This document shows positions 56,801 to 64,000 of a stretch of DNA of 64,000 nucleotides, one piece after another; within the stretch, counting starts at the first letter, position 1; every line of letters starts with the position of its first letter. A model generated the notes under the pieces. It was not told where the DNA came from. It saw only the letters and a list, made by a program, of their open reading frames with translations, and did not search any database. A program made the position numbers and the translations under genes. The stretch is from Hirundichthys speculiger (Eukaryota; Chordata; Actinopteri; Beloniformes; Exocoetidae), in contig JAGFBZ010001170.1 of NCBI GenBank assembly GCA_018398805.1, forward strand, positions 831,001 to 895,000. The letters run 5' to 3'.

Positions 56801-59800
56801 AGTGAGATATCTCCAGGTCAGAGGAGGAAACACCGATGAACCAGACCATCTCCTCTGGGAAGACTGAGCTCCAATGCGTTTAGGGCAAATGTCTTAAATA
56901 AAACTAACCAAATGTGTATTTGTAGTTATTTTAACTCGGTACGTTTTTCTTTCCAGAGTGCCTCGTGTGTGCTTTTGTTTAGGACGGGTGTTCGCTTGTC
57001 AGGTAGGTCTTGTTTCTTCACCATAAGTTTAAGCATTATTTATTGGTTAATTGTATAAAGCCTTCTGCTGTCTATTTTCCTTTTTTTTTGGAGAAAGGTT
57101 TATTCGTAATATAGATGCATTAGCATGTAGGCTTTGGTGACATTAGCATGGCGGCTAATGTTCGTAGTAGATAATTTGTTGTTTCCCCATCCCCCCCTGC
57201 TGGGGCTCAGTTTCCACTCTGTGCCAAGAAGCACATGCTGTGTAGAGGCCACCATGCTTCATGTATCATATACTACCACACCCCAGTCTGTCTAAAGCAC
57301 ATGGATCAGGGCCGACATCACACATGCAAACAATAAAAAACAATCTCAGGCACTCCAAAGAAGGTAATAAAAACACATTTTCTTTAGCCTAAATGGTGTA
57401 TGGGTCATTCCACAAAATCTGTGCTTTTTGTGTCCCTGAGAAATATTTTCTGTCTCTGGGGTATTGACTGGTGTGTTTCTACTAATATACGATGTCCAAT
57501 AATGTATACTTTTTTCACTCTTTTTTGCAGGGAGTCAGTGACGCAGCCTTTGAAGAATCAGTTGAGGAAACTACTGTGGGGATCTTCACGGTGAAACAAC
57601 AGGAGGCCCGGCCCAGGACAGACAATGTAGGAATTATCCTGGAAGGCCAAATTGTTATCCAGGAATTGGACAATGTTCCACTGGCTGTTGCACTACTGTT
57701 TGGCCTCTTGTACGCTCTGAATATGGACTATCCTCCTCGGCTCAGGTATACCTTTGAAGTGCTCCAGAAAGTGGTTCTGGAGCTTGATGGTGCCACACTT
57801 TCAAAGAAAGCCCAGATCCTAAAGAACAGACTCAATGAGTAATCCTGGACAGTGAGCATGACCTGCTTATTTGAGGACCTTTGCCATTCCAGTTCGGCAT
57901 AATTGTTTTAGTGTTTTTACATTACATGTATTACTACCTCCATGTTCTGCATTGTCCTTGGCTGATTGCCATTAAAAGAAACGAGGAATTTTTTTTCTCC
58001 TTTCAGTAGACACCATCTCTTAGTTTTAACAAACTTTGTGGCAAAGTTAGCTTTTTTTTTTTTTCTTTAAGTTGAGTAGTATTGCAGTGTCACTCTGACC
58101 TTGGGATAGGTTTTTATTTCTGCCACATTGATGTTCAAGTGTCGTTTCAAGTTCAAGTGTTTATACAACTGATTTCAGAGGACCAGAAATGTTCTGAGAT
58201 GTTCCAAGTTTTTCATATATTTCATAGTTTTTCTTTATGCCAAAGTGATTGATTGTAAGTGTCTGAGAGACGCTGCTCTATACTGAAGGGAGATGTGGAA
58301 TGAGCTGAATGTTTGAAAATTTTGTAATGTCTGTTCTGACAAGTCAGATGTGTTAATGTTGAGCCAAAAACTGGATTTATTGTCCGCTGTTACAGTCGTC
58401 TTATTTTTTGACAAAATACAGCTGTTGTAAAAGAAATGTCATTTTTCATGCCTCATGTTTTTGAAAATTTTATGTTAGTAAATGCTGTAGTTCATAGATT
58501 AAGCTGGATTAATTTATTTAGATAACAGAAATCAACATACAGAAATAGTAAAAAGTATGCAGAAGCTTTATGACTTAATAGTGTGAGACCTACATGAACA
58601 GATTAGGTTGATAACGTAAAAAAAACACTGCGTATACTTTATATAAAAAACTCATGTTGTTTTAACAGATGATGCCTAAATACACTAAACATAAAAAAGT
58701 CATGTTGGTTTAACATGGGATAGTCTCATATACATAACATAAAAGAAAAGCTTTAAATCAACATTAAAAAGTCATGTTATTTGAGCAAATAAGAATTCAG
58801 TATATTGAGCATGACTAAATCATTTTTAGTAAACATAACTTTAATATGTGCAACCGATGTCCATATTTTTTTCATGTAAATTGAACATGCTTTTTTTTTC
58901 AGTGTAGTTACTACTATGCTATTAGTTTGTGAAAATGACTGAATAGTCTTGAAGTGATTGTACAGTTGCTGACTATGCTAACAATAGCCTCCTTCCTGAT
59001 TTTTAAAGGCCAGAGAAAAATGCATTTAACATATATACATGAAACTGTAGCAAATTTATTAAATGGCTTAGTTTTGATGTTAGCCACACAGTTTAGATTT
59101 TTTTTTTTTTTTTGGGGGGGGGGGGGGGGTATCTTTGGTGCATCATGTTCCATTGAGTCACACTAGAAGGAGGATGTTCTAATGCCTGAAGACTAATATC
59201 TCACATTACAGCAACTCACAAAGACTCTGGAGTGGCCTTTTTCAAAAGTAGGTCAATTCAAAGGCTCTTTCTATTTGTGATGCTAAAACACTAACAACAT
59301 GTACATGAAAATGCTACAGGGGCTCTAAATATATCTGTTTATTGTAGTGGGGGAAAAAGTTTTTGTTCTAAAAAGAATTTTAAAAAGATATTTGTGATGA
59401 ACTTGAATGTTACTTACTGGATACAGCGCGCTTGTTTATTTTCATGTCTCCTGAAAATAAAAACAAAACAACAAAAAAAGAAATTGGTAAGGTTCACATC
59501 TGGATATCTGCTGAAGATAAAAACCAATTAGCCGCTGTCAGCACATTTCCATAAACTGTTCTCTACACATATGTTGATCGAAAGAGTAGAATTGATTCTG
59601 GCTCAGGGCTTTTTAGCATGTGACAAGGGCGAAGCACAGGGCAGACAGTAACCTCGGACACAAAATCTCCCATCTACAGGGAGTTCACTCGCTGGTACAT
59701 CCGGTTCTGACACATTATTAGTACACAGACACATAATAAATCATCTCATATTTCACATTCCATTTCAGTGTCTGGTCTTTATTCCTGGAGTCATTTTCTT

Positions 59801-60502
59801 TCTGTCTGTCTTTCTTTCTTTCTTTTCCTTAAATTCATAATATCAAAATCACAAATTTTAAAAAATAACTACTGACCTAACTTACTATTACTTTAAGGAG
59901 TTTAAAAATCAAACAGATCAGAGTTCATATAAGTTTACTGGAGTAGATAAAACATGAATCCATTTGAGTTTTCACACAACCTTTAGTCCTTAACAAATGT
60001 ATACACAAAGACCCCTATTAGAAATGTTATTTTTTCTGACTTATCGCTGGGTCCCTAATGTTTTAGGCATTTTACATTTACACACACACACTCAGACACA
60101 CACTACTTAGAAACTTTTTTTGGCAATACATTTTGTAAATAAATGTTAGGTTGTCATAACCTCAAATGAAGATGCACATGGAAATGAACAGACATTGAAA
60201 CTGAACATTGAAATACTGGATACTCCAGTATTTCTTTTCTCTTTACTGTAAAAAGTGAATATTTCTAATAAATAGATAAATAAAAATAAATTATTTCCCA
60301 GCATACAATGTTATGCATTTATGCATTTAAGACCCAACATGTCACCCCCATCACCCACACACTCACCGAATCGCAACAGCAGGCTCATGGCTACCAAGAG
60401 GAGGGAGCCCAGCAGGGACACCAGGAGCCAGACAGCCGGGTTCCAGCACCTGCACTCGCTCTCCACCACACGCTGACCTCGCATGGCTGCCTGACTGACC
60501 AT
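41548..60502 (-). CDS. ssc4d: SSC4D-like scavenger receptor with four group-B SRCR domains
   Basis: Predicted join on the minus strand: 60367-60502, 59418-59450, 49781-49819, 49052-49354, 48858-48926, 45452-45766, 45185-45253, 44215-44283, 43753-44067, 41986-42084, 41548-41864. Every junction is GT..AG and phase 1, and the total of 1764 bases gives 587 residues plus stop. Residues ~22-43 are a hydrophobic segment. SRCR domains lie at about 70-170, 194-298, 345-449 and 483-587, each with the eight cysteines of group B and the VCDD(D/A)W and NCxHxED motifs. Thr/Ser/Pro-rich linkers separate them. Mammalian SSC4D is a four-SRCR extracellular protein of similar length, and domain 1 ([12 protein letters not shown]) and domain 4 ([10 protein letters not shown]) resemble its first and last domains as I remember them. 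Adjacency to ywhag matches the human locus. The extreme N-terminus is the least certain part. Confidence 0.9.
41986..42084 (-). CDS. ssc4d: ssc4d linker exon between SRCR 3 and 4
   Basis: This 99-base exon has an acceptor ending gattcctgtag and donor gtaggtaat. It encodes [20 protein letters not shown] followed by [12 protein letters not shown], so half hydrophobic/aromatic and half Thr/Pro-rich. Phase 1 at both ends. Confidence 0.75.
43753..44067 (-). CDS. ssc4d: ssc4d SRCR domain 3 exon
   Basis: This 315-base phase-1 exon encodes a full group-B SRCR domain: [74 protein letters not shown]. It has eight cysteines and an NSS sequon near the first cysteine. Acceptor ends gtgtgcag and donor is gtaagatct. 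Confidence 0.93.
44215..44283 (-). CDS. ssc4d: ssc4d linker exon b between SRCR 2 and 3
   Basis: This 69-base exon has acceptor catctttcttccag and donor gtaactat. It encodes a Thr-rich linker ([20 protein letters not shown]), likely to carry O-linked sugars. Phase 1 at both ends. Confidence 0.78.
45185..45253 (-). CDS. ssc4d: ssc4d linker exon a between SRCR 2 and 3
   Basis: This 69-base exon has acceptor ttctatccactttag and donor gtgaaagac. It encodes [20 protein letters not shown] plus TK, a Ser/Thr/Glu linker. It is one of two consecutive 69-base linker exons between these domains. Confidence 0.75.
45452..45766 (-). CDS. ssc4d: ssc4d SRCR domain 2 exon
   Basis: This 315-base phase-1 exon encodes an intact group-B SRCR domain: [69 protein letters not shown]. 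Eight cysteines are present. The donor is gtacactgctc, weaker than the others. Confidence 0.93.
46198..46237. repeat. 40-bp dispersed repeat, copy 1 (ssc4d intron)
   Basis: The block cagcagggcaaccacaacaa...gaaacatcaatgtacaatg recurs almost identically at 48685-48725 in the same intron, each time preceded by an A tract and ataaaag. Confidence 0.8.
46616..46868 (+). mobile_element. SINE-like interspersed fish repeat
   Basis: It runs from gcatgttctccatgtgtttc, through ctccgggtactccggcttcc and agtccaaagacatgcatgg, to gactggtgacctgtccaggg and the final gataatggatgga. This order is a widespread teleost interspersed repeat. It lies in the ssc4d intron between SRCR 1-2 linker and SRCR 2. Confidence 0.8.
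47355..48036. mobile_element. MITE with ACCRTATTGGCCC termini
   Basis: The left end reads ACCATATTGGCCCGAATATAGG, the right end is the inverse of ACCGTATTGGCCCCAATATATAGG, and subterminal blocks with GGGGTCGTCTTATAATC occur near both ends. About 680 bases with no ORF. Target duplication unclear. Confidence 0.7.
48685..48725. repeat. 40-bp dispersed repeat, copy 2 (ssc4d intron)
   Basis: Same orientation as the copy at 46198-46237, with one substitution (caccaatg for catcaatg). The shared left context (cataaaag plus A tract) suggests the two copies are the ends of one interspersed family or of a local duplication. Confidence 0.8.
48858..48926 (-). CDS. ssc4d: ssc4d linker exon between SRCR 1 and 2
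   Basis: This 69-base exon has acceptor atttggctattag and donor gtaagtgttc. It encodes a flexible polar linker ([18 protein letters not shown]...). Both ends are phase 1, so it could be skipped without a frameshift. Confidence 0.78.
49052..49354 (-). CDS. ssc4d: ssc4d SRCR domain 1 exon
   Basis: One phase-1/phase-1 exon encodes a whole SRCR domain, which is the typical group-B gene structure. Motifs in order: [65 protein letters not shown]. All eight cysteines are present. A potential N-glycosylation sequon (NDT) follows the first strand. The acidic DDDWD and HYED clusters are the likely divalent-cation sites of the fold. Confidence 0.93.
49781..49819 (-). CDS. ssc4d: ssc4d micro-exon 3 (stalk)
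   Basis: This 39-base exon has acceptor tgcattttcag and donor gtaagtgtga and encodes [12 protein letters not shown] ahead of the first SRCR domain. Joining to the next exon completes a valine codon and gives VRLANG, the usual start of an SRCR domain. Confidence 0.75.
50893..51068 (+). repeat. 5' LTR of the Gypsy-type element
   Basis: About 176 bases with TG...CA termini, sharing tatttcattatgcgcactta and gtggagcgacatgcaagtg with the 3' copy. Several differences exist between the LTRs, including a short internal duplication (ctatgtctag) in the 3' one, so the insertion is not recent. Confidence 0.85.
51087..51558 (+). pseudogene. gag fragment of the Gypsy-type element (frameshifted)
   Basis: It opens with ATG and [20 protein letters not shown], then a [11 protein letters not shown] motif typical of gag of this group. 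The frame shifts near 51280 and again near 51550, so no intact protein can be made. The second frame holds [15 protein letters not shown] and DRLLIGI, a conserved capsid segment. Confidence 0.85.
51536..52438 (+). pseudogene. gag C-terminus, protease and RT start of the Gypsy-type element
   Basis: A 300-codon open stretch holds one zinc knuckle ([13 protein letters not shown], spacing C-2-C-3-H-4-C), a broken second knuckle, a protease-like region where the catalytic DTG is altered ([10 protein letters not shown]), and the N-terminal part of reverse transcriptase ([20 protein letters not shown]). It stops at 52436-52438. Further RT-like residues ([17 protein letters not shown]) continue out of phase downstream and end near 52555. 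The catalytic YxDD part of RT is absent. Confidence 0.85.
52931..53097 (+). repeat. 3' LTR of the Gypsy-type element, truncated
   Basis: It matches the 5' LTR from TGTTGGGATC to agtaaagaagtaaaa and then diverges, lacking the expected final ~30 bases and CA end. Confidence 0.85.
53101..53744. other. ssc4d intron, nothing recognised
   Basis: AT-rich non-coding DNA with A-rich tracts near 53191-53219 and 53387-53430. Confidence 0.45.
53745..56130 (+). mobile_element. L2/CR1-clade LINE 3' half, interrupted by a DNA element
   Basis: Plus-strand conceptual peptides read [60 protein letters not shown] and [20 protein letters not shown], the C-terminal part of L2-like ORF2. Stops and frameshifts break the frame. 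The 3' end (cacctagagacaattgacat...acaaataaaatt, about 56068-56120) is the standard terminus. A separate CCCTCAA element is inserted at 54480-55240. Pyrimidine-rich ORFs in 55490-56030 are part of the LINE tail and not genes. Confidence 0.85.
54480..55240. mobile_element. CCCTCAA-rich inverted-repeat element, third copy
   Basis: This 761-base copy starts GGGCCAATTCCAATTCCTCT and ends GGAGGAATTGGAATTCACCC, like the one at 26788-27660, and shares its GC-rich centre (AGCCGACCCGGACCGCTGAC). It sits cleanly inside the L2 LINE, which dates the insertion after the LINE. Internal ORFs are shared between copies only at the level of the repeat. Confidence 0.8.
56395..57842 (+). pseudogene. exon-like module ending in a C-terminal fragment of a teleost multi-copy protein family
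   Basis: Three exon-like blocks can be chained. About 56395-56461 ends at AAAAG/gtaaaac, after a GGGAGCCATTTTTTTCGTTG stretch. 56957-57001 lies between a ttttctttccag acceptor and a gtaggtct donor. 57531-57842 follows ttttttgcag. The last encodes about 103 residues: [60 protein letters not shown] and [14 protein letters not shown]. This resembles the C-terminal part of large, uncharacterised, multi-copy fish proteins sometimes labelled SAMD3-like. No ATG in the first two blocks opens this frame, so either coding exons were lost or the module makes only a short product. ATTAAA at 57971 is a possible polyadenylation signal. It lies in an ssc4d intron, antisense to it. Confidence 0.5.
56620..56720. 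repeat. short interspersed fish repeat (stabilised LINE/SINE tail type)
   Basis: aattcaaatatactttattg followed by attccccaagggggaaattc is a common teleost interspersed sequence. It lies inside the first intron of the gene-like module. Confidence 0.5.
59098..59129. repeat. T16-G16 homopolymer junction
   Basis: Sixteen T followed by sixteen G. It is a likely sequencing or assembly problem spot and could form a G-quadruplex-like structure. Confidence 0.9.
59418..59450 (-). CDS. ssc4d: ssc4d micro-exon 2 (11 codons)
   Basis: This 33-base exon is flanked by acceptor gttttattttcag and donor gtaagtaac. It encodes a basic stalk ([10 protein letters not shown]) just outside the hydrophobic segment. 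Phase 1 on both sides matches the exons before and after. It is too short for ORF finders and is supported by splice sites and phase only. Confidence 0.7.
60367..60502 (-). CDS. ssc4d: ssc4d N-terminal exon with hydrophobic anchor
   Basis: This segment encodes about 45 residues: a short polar N-terminus with Arg, Glu and Cys residues, then a roughly 22-residue hydrophobic stretch ([20 protein letters not shown]), then LLLRF. It ends in phase 1 at donor gtgagtgtg. An acceptor-like ctgcag lies just upstream (exon edge 60506), so the ATG at 60500-60502 may be preceded by a 5' UTR exon. A second in-frame ATG follows six codons later. The hydrophobic run could be a signal anchor (type II membrane protein) or an internal signal sequence. 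Confidence 0.7.
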
Positions 60503-60506
60503 CTGC

Positions 60507-63325
60507 CTGCAGCACACACATGCACACGGTCTCAGTCACTCTTATCACGCTTCCCAAACTCCTGTAACAGGCTGCACTGTGGACACTTTTCTACTACTAA
60601 AACACAGACTTTTTATTTATTTATTTGTCCTGGTTCAGAATAGCCTAATTATAGTATTGGATTGTTTTCTCTAATGGACCCTGCAGCTGTTGTTAATGTC
60701 CTGTAGTAGGGTATTGATGGTACTCTGAGGTCAGGCCTTGGAAATGTGTAGCTCGAAGAGAAATCATTTCCATTTCCATCACATGATGCACGTCACTCCC
60801 AAACAGACAGAGAGCTATAGAGAACTTAAACACCTGCTACCAACCACTGATACTCCTGCCAGTGGATCACTAGGAAGAAAGTGCTTTATTGAAGGCACAA
60901 AATGGCTTCCATGGAAAGACCTGGCAAGCAGGATAAGGTCTGATACCCTAATTGATGGAGGAAGAAAGTAAAGTTTGTGAAGATCATCGGCAGCTGGGGA
61001 AGGCTTGTATTACAGGCAGAAAACAGCACCTGTGTCATTGTTTTCAAGGGGACTTTCCTTCAGACAGAGAATATTGTGATTCATTGACAATCACTCAGTG
61101 ATCGAAGTCAGATAGTAACTTGGACAGTTATGAAATACCCCACATTCCTCTGAACTTCAAGGAGCTCGACGATAGGGTGCAGTCTGGGGATGCATTTGGA
61201 AAAGGGACATTTTAACGTGTCCATGCAGTGTAAAATATAATTATGTACAGTGTAAAAAATAAGAGTCAAAAGAGCAGCAGATGCTGTTGGAAACATCTAT
61301 ATTCCATATTAGGTTTAAACTGATCAATTTATTCAGCTCCATGTGGCTCTTTGATTATCAATTTCAACATAACAAATTGATTCCTATTTTCAACAGAAAA
61401 AAAAAATACAGATCTTGAAATTCAGATATTCCTTCAAAGGTAAATCCCCCAGAACCTCCTGAGGAGTGCTGTTGGAACCGTGTTTTCATTGAGAAACTGC
61501 AGCATGGGGCTCAGACTCGGGTTATTTGTTTCTTCGCTCACGCAGAATTTCCCCTGACCTTACACAGGAATGTGTATTAGGGGATGATGAGGGTAGAATT
61601 TGATATTGGCCCCTCGAGATAGTGGACATTCCGGGCTCAGGGGGCACAAAAAGATGTTTCTGCTTTCCGTGGTCCCCATCGTCAGGCATAAACGCTGCTT
61701 CCTGCAATCTGTCACTAAAACCCTCCAAAACGCTTAGGCACCTGATGACACTGCAGGGGCGCCTCTCATCTCCTTGGAGGAGAGGCAAACGGAAAGGGAA
61801 GGGGTGAGGAGGGGAATGTTTAAAAGTATGGCACAGGACTGTATACATTCAGTTATCTTCATCATGTGGAAGGAATCTGAACACACAACTTTAGTGAGGC
61901 CAGTCACAATATTTGGAGAAACAGTTCTGCATGGTTACATCTCGATCCAAGTCTCGTCCATTTGTATTGTCTCAAAAGGTGAAGTCCAAAGAGAAGTGTT
62001 TGTACCTCCAATTGGGAGTTGGGGATTTTAACACCAGCACAACGCCCGAGAACCATGGCTGCCTCATTTGCACTCTGTACCAACAAACCACTTGAAACTC
62101 TAGGACAAATAGCTCAGTTATGAGGGATGAAAAATAATCTAGTCCCCAATGTTATGTTTTTCAATACTCCATTCATAGTTGGATGTAGAGCAGATCCGCT
62201 GGGGAATAATGTTGCCTTTTGTGTCGGCTCCACTTCCCCTCCCTTCTCACTTCCCTGTGCTGAGAAATAGCTGAAAGATCTCGGCCCCACAAAACTACCC
62301 CTTAATATCTGAGACAAATCAGGGAATAATACTATCAGTCCCTTTAAAGGAAAAAAAAAAACAACTTTCATTTAAACAGAGAATCAGTGCATCTGTCAGT
62401 GTTTCATTTGACTGTTTCCCTAATGTACTCAATAATCTTTGGGGGGTTTTTTTGGAGAAAAAAAATATATAAGTATAAAGACAACTTGGGGATGTTGGTC
62501 AGTAGTTGAAAGAGAAATCGAAGCTGTTGTTTCAGGTATTTGACATAATCACACGTCAATGGTTTACAACAAAAATATGCTATGAACATCTAATACATCT
62601 CTGTAACTTTGTATGTACATTTTCAAGTAAATGCATCTATACATAAGTGTAAACAAACCCCTTCAGTCGCAGAAAAATAGCAGATTTAAAGACTTCACCA
62701 TCCAATGTTTTGACATGGAGCCACATTTGCTGGAGTTAAAAAAAATGCTCATGATTTTTAAATGCAGCGCATAAATAAAGAAAAAAATGAGTTAATATCT
62801 TACAGAAAATAATACATACCTGTTGTAAAAGTGTTTATCTTGACCCACAATAAAATTGTGAAAAATAAATAAATGAAAAAATAAAATGGGTTTCCTTTTT
62901 TTCCCCAAAAAAAAGATGTCATCAAAGCCCAAATCACTGGTAATTAAATTCCATAAGTCACACAGAAAATATAGACGCTATGTGGAGAAATGGAGCCAGA
63001 AAACTCACAGTATCCAGCGCTACGTGTTTTAGGTCTTTCATCTCCTTAACCCTGCTTGACTATAAGTACCTGGCTTCAGTGACAGAGATTACGTAAAACA
63101 ATAAATACCACTGCATTGTATTATAATATTCTGACGCCCTGTACCTGTCGAATGCTCAAAAGAAGCAGGAGGGGCAAAAGAGAACAAGACAAAGACAATG
63201 AAAGCTAACCCTTTACTGGTACCCCTGCATCTCCAGTTTCAGGTGGCGTTCTCAGAAGGTGCGGTCCTGCTCATCTCTGCAAAAACCTGCAGAGAGAGAC
63301 AAGGCTGTGGCTTAAGTTCTGTGCT

Positions 63326-63360
<35 letters not shown>

Positions 63361-64000
63361 GCATAGGACTCATACATAGAGATGCTCCACAGTATGAAAA
63401 TGAGCCTTTGAGGGTACCTCAGAAATCTAATGAGTTTGATATAAAACTTAGTTGTTAAAAGATATGGCAGACAAAATATTTCCAGTCTGGATGGTTCCAA
63501 ACAATTCTGTTTTAAACTACTGTTTTCTTGCCAGAATTGTACAAGTTCTGGAGTGTGCTTGAAAGTTTGTACTGAGCTTCCAAAAATTTTTTCAGAAACA
63601 CACTAAATGGCACAAGATTTGTTAATTGTCATATATATATTGATTTTGAAGTCCTACATATTCCAGACATATTTAAGTCTTTTAACTGTGTATTCTCTGA
63701 CAAGGAAAAGCCCAGGGGCTCTTTGAATCCTGCTGCAGACTCATACTAATTACTTCCAAAGACTAATCCTTTCTGAGCTGTGAAGAATCATGCAGGACAT
63801 TCATGGCCATTGTTGGGGTTTTAGAGGACCAATTCTTTTCTGTGGTGTCTCCCAAATCAGTGACAGGGATTCTTTTACACTAAGCTCATTTATTGAACCT
63901 CCAGGACAAAGCATAGAAAACACTTTAGCTTGCACACAAAGCTCCATACAGTTCTTTTACAGTAAATATGCCTCAAACATGTCTTATTTTTTCTTCCTTA
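60507..64000. other. upstream flank of ssc4d; 5' UTR exon and promoter not located
   Basis: No further coding exon was recognised. A minus-strand GT donor-like site follows at 63121-63150 region (CATTCGACAG/gtacag) but nothing links it to ssc4d. A (GT)n microsatellite lies at 63325-63351 and A/T-rich tracts elsewhere. Confidence 0.4.
63325..63351. repeat. (GT)n microsatellite
   Basis: About 13 GT units followed by GGGTGGGTGT. Confidence 0.9.

Larger units (their letters stand above)
56146..58904 (+). mobile_element. TA-flanked inverted-repeat element carrying a gene-like module
   Basis: Left end CACTGAAAAAATGG (56146 on) and right end TTTTTTTTTCAGTG (to 58904) are inverted copies, with TA immediately outside both (56144-56145; 58905-58906). 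The 2.76-kb interior holds three exon-like blocks on the plus strand (see next entry) and, toward the right end, repeated CATGTT(G/A)TTT motifs (58650-58790). No recognisable transposase. I recall similar units being common in fish genomes but cannot confirm a family name here. Confidence 0.6.

Overview
The window is from a vertebrate nuclear genome, almost certainly a ray-finned (teleost) fish. It is AT-rich, has large introns with GT..AG splice sites, and is full of fish-type repeats: Tc1-like and hAT DNA transposons, Rex3/RTE- and L2-like LINEs, a Gypsy-type LTR element, a solo LTR and long microsatellites. There is no sign of bacterial gene organisation.

Two real protein-coding genes are visible, both on the minus strand. 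(1) ywhag (14-3-3 gamma): coding exon 1 at 30929-31015 and coding exon 2 at 13899-14555, separated by an intron of about 16.4 kb. The two join in frame to a full-length 247-residue protein. (2) An ssc4d-like gene at 41548-60502: eleven phase-compatible coding segments give 587 residues. These comprise an N-terminal hydrophobic anchor, four group-B SRCR domains and short Thr/Ser/Pro-rich linkers. ywhag and SSC4D are also neighbours in the human genome (7q11.23), so this looks like conserved synteny.

Layout. 1-13 kb is downstream of ywhag: no genes, several mobile-element relics, a solo LTR with perfect 5-bp target duplications (4059-4501), and an unusual inverted-repeat region (8826-10646) holding five copies of an 18-bp motif. 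13-31 kb is ywhag; its intron carries a near-perfect hairpin (22177-22254), a small Tc1-type MITE and a nested pair of CCCTCAA-rich inverted-repeat elements. 31-40 kb is a transposon graveyard between the two genes, including a MADF-bearing Harbinger-like element and a hAT element with an exact 8-bp target duplication inserted in a Tc1 element. 41-60.5 kb is ssc4d. Its largest intron (49820-59417) holds a decayed Gypsy element, an L2 LINE split by another DNA element, and a 2.76-kb TA-flanked inverted-repeat element that carries a short gene-like module on the opposite strand. 60.5-64 kb should contain the 5' end and promoter of ssc4d, which I could not place.

The most unusual items are the TA-flanked element with the gene-like module (56146-58904), the five-motif inverted-repeat element (8826-10646), the intronic hairpin in ywhag, and the nested CCCTCAA elements.
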